Assembly (NCBI GenBank): GCA_032622095.1
Contig: CP136066.1
Span: 229,840,961-229,904,960, forward strand
From: Siphonodentalium dalli
Lineage: Eukaryota; Mollusca; Scaphopoda; Gadilida; Siphonodentaliidae
Length of the DNA stretch: 64,000 nucleotides
Direction of reading: 5' to 3'
Shown: in pieces, positions 57,100 through 64,000 of the stretch
Position numbering within the stretch: the stretch's first letter is position 1
Layout: every line of letters begins with the position of its first letter
Notes under the pieces: generated by a model
The model's database searches: none
What the model saw: the letters and a program-made list of their open reading frames with translations, nothing else
What the model was told of the DNA's origin: nothing
Position numbers and translations under genes: made by a program

Positions 57100-58400
57100 G
57101 TGACATTGAGTAGATCCTATACGGGTTATATCTTACCTCATCAATATATACGGGTTATATCTTACCCTATTAAAGGGTACTGTACGCCATTTTCAATAAA
57201 TTCCAGGTGATAACAACGATCTATTATCGATCATATATAGAAAACCATGTAACTCGGGTCGAAGATGTATCCTGTAAACGTTCAGGTTAATAGGTTATCT
57301 TAAATTCAAAGTTAATGATTTGATATAAATTTAATTTATGGCTGGAGCCATAAATTAAATTACGAATTTTCGTGTGCAAGACGTAATCAAAATAATTCAC
57401 GGATAGTGGATGTGGCAACGCGTGGCACACAGGATCGTGTAAAAATGTTGTTGATTCGGGACGTAAACTCAAGCCACACACTGACTATTGACTATCCAAT
57501 GACTTAAATTAGTATCTGGGACTAGTATGCATATAATATAACATTTATTTGATACATTTCCTTGAAAACTGTCTGAAAATTACCCGACAACGACAACTGG
57601 TATTTTCGCATTCCGGGTAATCTGCCATCCGTAACAATACTTCGTACTCAACAGACTTTCAAATAATGGAAATCTGGTTACCTTATTCTACGACTCAGAG
57701 ACTATAGAAACCAACAACAACATTTGATTACAGTATCCCTTTAACCTATACGGATTATCTCTTACCTCATCAATCTATTTTAAAATTGTTATTGCTATCT
57801 ATATCTCATTTCGCGTTGATCAGTTCCGAGGTTTGCTTAGGTTCACCAGAACAATTTCGTTCACGACTGAAAAATATATCTAGATATTTAGTGTTTATAT
57901 ATATATATATATTTATAGGGGATCTCCAACGTGTTATGTTATGATATAAGATTTTGATAAGAGTTTGATAAACTTTATTCACAACGAGTCGTAGACGAAT
58001 TTAATAAAATGTTGTATCCGAACATAGAGATTTGAAGATCTTGTATATCATATGAAAATAATTTACACACATTCACATTGTTAGCTGAGATACTTCACAA
58101 CCGTATACGACAGTACATTGTATTGCGCGCTCGATGTGCCGACGAAAAATATCGTCCCCCAATTTGCCTCTTTGTTTTTGTGTCTATTTTCGTTAGTGCA
58201 ACGGAGGTGGAAAAAAATTGTAGTTTAATTAATAAAGAAATCATTTCGTATTGTCTGTTGTTGTTATGTGCAGCTTTACGAAATAGTATTAATCCGCTTC
58301 ATTCAATGTAAAGTCCTTTTGTTGGCGGGATGTCAAGGTGGCGGAAATCACGCGTATATTCGTCACTAGTGTTAGATGAGGAAATGTGTAATGACTTTTT
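57100..58400. other. no gene seen; short local repeats
   Basis: Two copies of tatacgggttatatcttacc lie at 57118-57170. A hairpin taatttatggctggagccat with its complement lies near 57336. The gttcaccagaacaatttcgt words near 57841 have a relative near 58817 (cttaccagaacgatttaatg). Small frames here, including 58078-58311, have no splice context or recognisable domain. Confidence 0.4.
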
Positions 58401-58409
58401 AAAAGACAT

Positions 58410-58785
58410 AGTATGGACTTGTTCGAGTGCGTTAAACTTTTAGTTAGTTATCATGCTCTATGTCAACCTGAGGAATGTTGCATTCCACTAACATCACCGA
58501 AAATTTCAAAGAAATCGACCATACCACGCCATAGAAAACATCGTCTGATCTACGCTCAATTGTAAACATTTACATCTCAATTCGGGACGCAACAATCGGC
58601 AATAAACTAATTCAAACGACTTCACCATCCAGCGTCATTGCATTTAATTAAGATATAAGAATGACGGTATGTGTTATCAATTTGGATTCATATTCTTAAA
58701 AATAACCACTTTGAGCAAGATTATTCTCCATTTCTATTTACTCACCCTGCCGGAGTGTTTCACGTCACGTTAATGATATAGTGTT
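58410..58785 (-). repeat. relative of the 1,051-bp LINE-flanking repeat, copy 3
   Basis: Blocks tatggacttgttcgagtgcg, tcatgctctatgtcaac, ttgcattccactaacatc, tcaaagaaatcgaccatacc, acgctcaattgtaaacattt, ttgagcaagattattctcca and cggagtgtttcacgtcac match the 23.5-kb copy and, in reverse, the right half of 4737-5787. Confidence 0.7.
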
Positions 58786-59355
58786 ATTTCTCCAGTTCCC
58801 ATACATGCTTAGACTTACCAGAACGATTTAATGTCACCACTGAACAAGTCTATATAAATATGTAGAGTTATCGCTCCTTGTACACACCTTGGAATAGTGA
58901 TACTTGCACCATGCACCTGCTTGTCGCTCTTAAGGGGAGGTCAAGTGATCATTTTCGAATGGAATTTTCCGTCAAAATCTCCGCAGAAAACTATGAAGCA
59001 GTCGACTGGGAACTAAAGCAGCCATATTATTAAACAGAAATAGCAGTTGTCATTGCAAAATTGTCAATTTTTGCTGTTAATTCATTTTGGAGAATGTTCT
59101 TCTGGAATTACAACACTTGACTTACTTTCGATAAATCAATATGAAGTTCAAAAATAAATACACCAAATTTCTAATGGAACAAATTGCAAGCCAGACAAAT
59201 ATGTGTTGTCTTCAATCCCGCACAAAGTCACACCCATAAATATTTGCAACTCGGTAACTTTTGCTGCGGATGTTTGGATGGAAATGACAATTCAAAATGT
59301 GTCACTTGACCTCCTCCTTAATGCATTGTTGATTCAATTATAATTGTATTATTAG

Positions 59356-59394
59356 AACTACGAAGGACGATTTCCGAGGCCGCCAGCATGCCAG
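59356..59394 (+). CDS. 39-nt microexon candidate of the modular secreted-protein gene (phase 1-1)
   Basis: The acceptor attataattgtattattag is T/A-rich rather than pyrimidine-rich and the donor is gtaatt. In the phase shared by the other exons it reads ELRRTISEAASMP plus a trailing G. The start and the I-S pair resemble the 42-nt exon at 45624. Another frame gives NYEGRFPRPPACQ, which is also plausible chemically, so the reading depends on the phase argument. Confidence 0.35.
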
Positions 59395-59459
59395 GTAATT
59401 TAGTTGTTTATTTTCGCAACGTCAGCACAAAGAAGCACTCTTAGCGCAAATGAATATAA

Positions 59460-59730
59460 CTTCTTTACAAGTTGTGTGGTTCATTTGATCTTAAACAAAA
59501 TTGCGCAGAAATAACACATGACATATGTGTCGGTGGAATTTTCTCAGCATTGAATATGAGTGAATATGTGAGTATATTATAGTTAGTAGATGAGATATGT
59601 TCCATTTGAGACAAATTCTTTGTAAAAGCTACGATATTAAAACATCTAGCAATAGCTTTAAAGTTTTGCGCCACACCATTATGAGCTGCTCTTTTGCTAC
59701 ACAAGCACAGTGTATACAACATTTTATTTT
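59460..59730. repeat. dispersed repeat, relative of 49800-50140
   Basis: Blocks cttaaacaaaattgcgcaga, acatatgtgtcggtggaatt, ttccatttgagacaaattct, aaaacatctagcaatagctt and cacagtgtatacaac match the 49.8-50.1 kb copy in part directly and in part inverted. From 59731 to 60385 no gene was recognised. Confidence 0.5.
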
Positions 59731-60387
59731 GTATTGTTTGATGCCAATTATGACAAAGTGGATGTCGGATCTAGTAACTCAAAGCGGGGTGCACAGACGC
59801 CACACTGGCTCACCGGACTGGCAGATATAAACCATTATGATAATTCAACTGACAACCGGAAAAGGATGGAAGAGGAAGGTAGCTGTAAGACATATTAAAG
59901 AAATGGGGATGTTTAAGGTTCTGGTGCCCAATGTGTACAGGTATACTGGTTTCCTCGTCCATCATGATAAAATGTTGTGAGGCATGATCCGGGAGCGGTT
60001 TATAGAAATTTGGAAAATAGATTTTGAACGTGCATACCAAATTAAAGTTGAATAGCCAAATTAGATACATTTGAACAGTTAAGAAAGGTTCACACAAGTT
60101 GCTGAGATGCTACCAATTGTTGGTTCTGTGGCAGCCTTTATGAGTTTTGTGTCTCCTATAGAACACGTATCATCTAATATATAATACACCCATATATTCA
60201 CTCATATGTATATTGTATAGAATGTATACACATTTGTTTAAGAGTGAGCCCGATGTACTTATCCTATACTGCTAAAACAACAAGTCAGCCCAACGTTTGA
60301 CCTAAATATGCATGGTCAGACCAATGTTTGACCCACGAATAAAGCCAAATATTAGTAATCGGTTCTTAAAATGCGACACTACAAAGT

Positions 60388-60655
60388 CGTACAATGTTTA
60401 TAGCAATCACTCATTCAATGTTTATAGCAATCACCCAGTCAATGGTTACTAATCACTCAGTCAATATTTACCAATCACTCAGTCAATGTTCATAGCAATC
60501 ACTCAGTCATTGTTTACCAATAACTCAGGCAATGCTAATAGCAATCACTCAGTCAATGTTTACTAATCACTCAGGCAATGCTAATAGCAATCACCCAGTC
60601 AATGTTTACCAATCACTCAGGCAATGTTTATAGCTATCACTCAGTCAGTGTTTCA
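60388..60655 (+). repeat. ~25-bp degenerate tandem repeat
   Basis: Units of caatcactcagtcaatgttt, then atag or acc, repeat about ten times, with variants aggcaatgctaatag and acccagtcaatg. Confidence 0.85.
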
Positions 60656-60744
60656 AAGTTTAAACTCTAACCCGATTGCTTGTTTTGAGTTTGAAAGTGT
60701 CTGTAATTGTCCTAACTCTCTGTAGAAATATCGGATTTATGCTA

Positions 60745-61320
60745 CGGACTGGACCGAAATTTACTTTTGCTAAATAATTTGCCAAATGAAAATATTGTTT
60801 GCCAAATTCTATTAGAGTTTGCCAAATGTTATCACTGATAGTATCATTTTATGCAACCTTGATTGAGTTTTATGTTTCGACACTCGCGGTTTGAATGACG
60901 TTTGATCGATAATAAATATGCTCACATTCATCTCTATTGTGGTTTATCATGCAGCTATAAACAAATCACTGAAAAATAAAAAGGTGTGAGAGTTGCTTCA
61001 TCAGAAGGGAACATCACAAGACGATTAGCTATGTAAACACCACCATCACACTTAATATTGTTAATCCCTCCACCCATTGATAATATTACCAGATTAACTG
61101 CATCTTATTGGAGGTGGTAACTTTTCCGAAACCCTATACACCACCAATATAATTATATTGTAGTCTCCTAAACTGAATGGTATTGATTGACGGAATATTT
61201 TCAACTTCATTTAGGAATTAAAAAGGCAAAAAGTGACTTGCCAAATGAAAATATATTTTGCCAAATGTGAATAATTTTTGCCATCGGCAAATTTGGCAAG
61301 TGGTAGCGCGAACCTGGTTA
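60745..61320 (-). repeat. dispersed element with ttggcaaat terminal words, minus copy
   Basis: Reverse-orientation partner of 44267-44825. It starts ggaccgaaatttacttttgc and ends gcaaatttggcaagtggtag, then cgcgaacc. Internal blocks correspond in reverse order, including ttcatcagaaggg. The ends are the best conserved part. Confidence 0.65.
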
Positions 61321-61798
61321 TAAATATATATATTATAGTATGTGTATATATATTGGAATTAGCATAATATTCATCCAGACGGGTGTTAAGAAATTACACG
61401 CATATGACAATATACAAACATTATAATGTATAATAATATATCCAGACTTGCACCTATTTCGATAAGTGAAATAACTCATGAATGTGTATAGGTAACCCAC
61501 ATGGTGCCTCACATAGATGCAAGCATTCACCGCAGAGTGTCGTCTGCATCAGGCTATGTGGGGCTCTCTATGTGTGCAACATGAGAAAAGAGTAGATACA
61601 AGTCTATAGAGGTTCACCGTGGATAGTAGCTGAAAACATTGAGCATCTCGAACTCAAAATTACTATCTACAAATTAAACAGTAATAATTCGCTGTATCAA
61701 TCCACCTGTATGATGTGGCTCAGTATGAGCTGTGAGTAATCTAAAAAGGTATATCACATTGGTATTAATATGCCCATGTGTCACCTACATTGCTTTAA

Positions 61799-62218
61799 CC
61801 CTTCCATGGCTGGAGTTTCCTGTAGGAAGCCCCATACAGGTGGCAGTTTGTATTGCTGAGTGTCGTCTGCTCACGTCTGATAGGGGATCCATAAGGATAG
61901 TTTAACCCTTCCATGACTGGAGCATACTGTAGTTTTGCGAAAAAACTATGCCAATGCATTCTGTAATATATGCCAGGCTCCCATGTGGAGAATAATTTGG
62001 CCTATTGATATTTACCTTGAAATGTTAAGCCAGTGCATTCTTCTATATATGGGGGCTCCATATTTTAAGAGAATGCACTGGCACGACATCGATAATCATG
62101 CACCAGCACAGCTTCCGTCATGGAAAGGTTACAACGCTCCCGTATGGAGCCTCAGGCGGACTCAAGCAGACGACAGTCATCAGTGCTTTGTTCTCTCTGT
62201 CTTGGGTTCCATTAAGGG
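61799..62218 (+). mobile_element. TTAA-flanked MITE, divergent and possibly nested
   Basis: TTAA precedes cccttccatggctggag at 61799 and again cccttccatgactggag at 61906. The right end is ccattaaggg before TTAA (62219-62222). The interior holds weakened versions of the gccaatgcattct...agagaatgcactggc palindrome and a piece of the gtctgctcacgtctg repeat. Two starts and one end suggest a nested or partly duplicated insertion. Confidence 0.5.
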
Positions 62219-62587
62219 TTAAACATAAGTAAGAAATAACGATTTCCAACGGTTGTTTCTGGCATGGATTGCTGATTATAAATTGTGTCCAGAATGCAAA
62301 GAGATGAGGAGTTTATGTAGAGCGATAATATATGCTAAACGTGTGGAATATGACAAATTGACTAAATCATTAACCATATAATTGTAAACGTTGTTAAATG
62401 GCCTTTGAAACCTTCCACAATTTAAACTACAACATTTGTTTCCGATGGGATCGTTATTATTTAAAAGGTCAGAGAAACCAGACATTTGCCGAAAACAAGT
62501 TCTCGATAAACAAAATTTGATAATCGCTGTTAGAAAGTGTTCATGAATTCTGGAATGGCCATTACCCTGTTCAGATGATAAGTTTAA

Positions 62588-62837
62588 CCCTTTATATACT
62601 AAATACATATTGACGAGTAGTCCCCTTTGAATTGTTCAGTTAATAAGTTCAACCGTGGGTTGTTTGTTGTACTTATTATCTGAACATTTCCCACCAATGA
62701 ATAGGAATTATTCTGCATTTGTATTATAATTTCACCAAAATGTCATATATATCCTAAACATCCCTCCGATTGAATAATAGATCATTCCAATGTATAAGTT
62801 TATAACTGTTGGGATAATCAATTCAACACATAAAGGG
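62588..62837. mobile_element. possible small TTAA element with ccctttat ends
   Basis: ttaaccctttatatact at the left and caacacataaagggtttaa at the right are inverted, with TTAA nearby on both sides (one extra t on the right). It has no palindrome cassette. The homology is short, so confidence is low. Confidence 0.3.
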
Positions 62838-62854
62838 TTTAATGTGATTATTAG

Positions 62855-62960
62855 ATTTTTAACATTTATGGTTTTATCATGGAGTAACCCTATCAATCAG
62901 TATCTCTCGGTGGCTTAGATTTTAAACATTTAAGGTTTTATCGTGGAGTAAGCCTCCCAA
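62855..62960 (+). repeat. ~60-bp duplication
   Basis: atttttaacatttatggttt, then tatcatggagtaacc, and attttaaacatttaaggttt, then tatcgtggagtaagcc, form two tandem, diverged copies. Confidence 0.6.
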
Positions 62961-63094
62961 TCTGTTGAAATTCTTTGATTGTCATAAAAGCGTCCCATTT
63001 TTGACTTTCCCGTGACTATGTTTCCCAACAACATATATGTACCACAGCCACCCTGACCACCTGAATATGTAAACGTATACCTACTTTATTTCAG

Positions 63095-63127
63095 GAGGCA
63101 TGTCACGTTTGTGGATGGACCCACCAG
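63095..63127 (+). CDS. 33-nt microexon of the modular secreted-protein gene (phase 1-1)
   Basis: The acceptor cctactttatttcag and donor gtatgt bound a 33-nt exon reading GGMSRLWMDPP with the carried G, plus a trailing G. Length, phase, the GG start and the PP(G) end match the 56046 exon. It is the last recognised exon. Downstream to 64000 I found no further exon, stop-containing terminal exon or poly(A) context, so the gene probably continues beyond the window. Confidence 0.55.
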
Positions 63128-64000
63128 GTATGTTTTGTTCGTTGGCATTTCGATGTTCTACATTGGCTTGTCGTTAAGAAAACGAAGTAGAAATAACTAT
63201 TTTAAAATTCGCAATCAAAATCCAGCGCGCATCGTTGTCAATTCCCTGAACCGGAACAGAGAATCATAGCATACGTACATATGGCGATCATTTTTGTTTA
63301 GATGACCAGGTGGTGTCCTGAGGTTATGGACGGGGTCTAGGTATTTGTATGCTGCTCATTCTTGTGCAGTAAATGTGGTAGTTGTGGTAATGCAAGATTT
63401 TATTTTTTTTAAATACTGTAATGATCGCGTTTGTTGTCAACTAAGGTACATTAGATGACGTTCTGTGGTAAAACTAACCACTTAAAGTTAAATAGGTTCA
63501 ATCCGTGGCAGGCGGGATTTACAGCTAAACTGTCGCATATGGAAAATAATTAGTTGTTGTAAGCAATGACGGCCCAATTCACAAACACCTTTTTCGATTG
63601 CAAAAATTCCAACGCCAGTAGCTCGAGTCAAAGCAATATTCTACCACTGTAGTACTCCCATGTTTCTTTCTCACTAAGTAAGAACTCTTAAACATGATAT
63701 TTAAATACAATTTAACATGTACACGAGCAGTCACGGGGCTATATGCATAACAACTTCTCTGGAAGACTGTGTGGAAGAGAATGTATAATGTCTGTGGGGA
63801 ATCTGGAATACTCTAAACTGAATATATTTGTCGTTCAGTCATACTGAATGGTCACGCCAGGAGACAATATTTACACTCACACATGCACTCGCGTTGTGGA
63901 ACATGGATACAGGACGTTGGTTGGTCGAAATTACGTCACATGACGTCGCGCAATGACCCCAACTTGCATCCATTTTTGTGTAGACGCAACTTGCTCCGAG
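63128..64000. other. no gene seen
   Basis: Presumably intron of the microexon gene. No paired repeats, tandem arrays or splice-bounded phase-1 exons were found by reading. Confidence 0.4.

Overview
The window looks like eukaryotic, intron-rich, AT-rich nuclear DNA from an invertebrate animal. The mix of truncated LINEs, many foldback and MITE-type elements, Helitron-like termini, minisatellites and tiny phase-1 exons suggests a lophotrochozoan, probably a mollusc. That placement is inference: no marker gene fixes the species. There are no rRNA genes, no convincing tRNA genes and no prokaryotic-style operons.

Layout. 1-4.7 kb: dispersed and tandem repeats, including a 95-bp direct repeat 2.08 kb apart and a 31-bp minisatellite. 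4.7-13.5 kb: a retrotransposon cluster. A 5'-truncated minus-strand LINE has an intact 902-codon reverse transcriptase ORF (6043-8751) and sits between two 1,051-bp direct repeats. Next to it is the decayed 5' half (ORF1 plus endonuclease) of a different plus-strand LINE. 13.5-27 kb: no recognisable host gene. It holds two adjacent candidate TIR elements, foldbacks, a GC-rich palindromic MITE and short tandem arrays. 27-46 kb: the first recognisable exons of a plus-strand host gene, scattered among foldbacks, a 23-bp minisatellite, tandem Helitron-like elements and MITEs. 46-64 kb: further exons of the same kind, several TTAA-flanked MITEs, a 2.5-kb satellite and more dispersed repeats.

The most interesting host feature is a split gene made almost entirely of very small exons that are all phase 1 at both ends (60, 72, 33, 33, 42, 375, 36, 33, 39 and 33 nt). 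Their peptides join without a stop. They begin with the end of a likely signal peptide and a dibasic KR site, continue as short Gly/Met/Pro-rich modules, and include one 125-codon Pro-rich exon. I read this as a secreted modular protein built by exon duplication; its function is unknown. The first exon (start codon) and probably the last exon were not found.

The most interesting mobile-element features are these: a LINE whose apparent target-site duplication is over 1 kb; a piggyBac-like MITE family (CCCTTTACCCAACA termini, TTAA duplications) carrying two 27-bp-arm palindromes, one copy inserted in the first unit of a satellite whose neighbouring units preserve the empty site; and Helitron-like elements joined head to tail.
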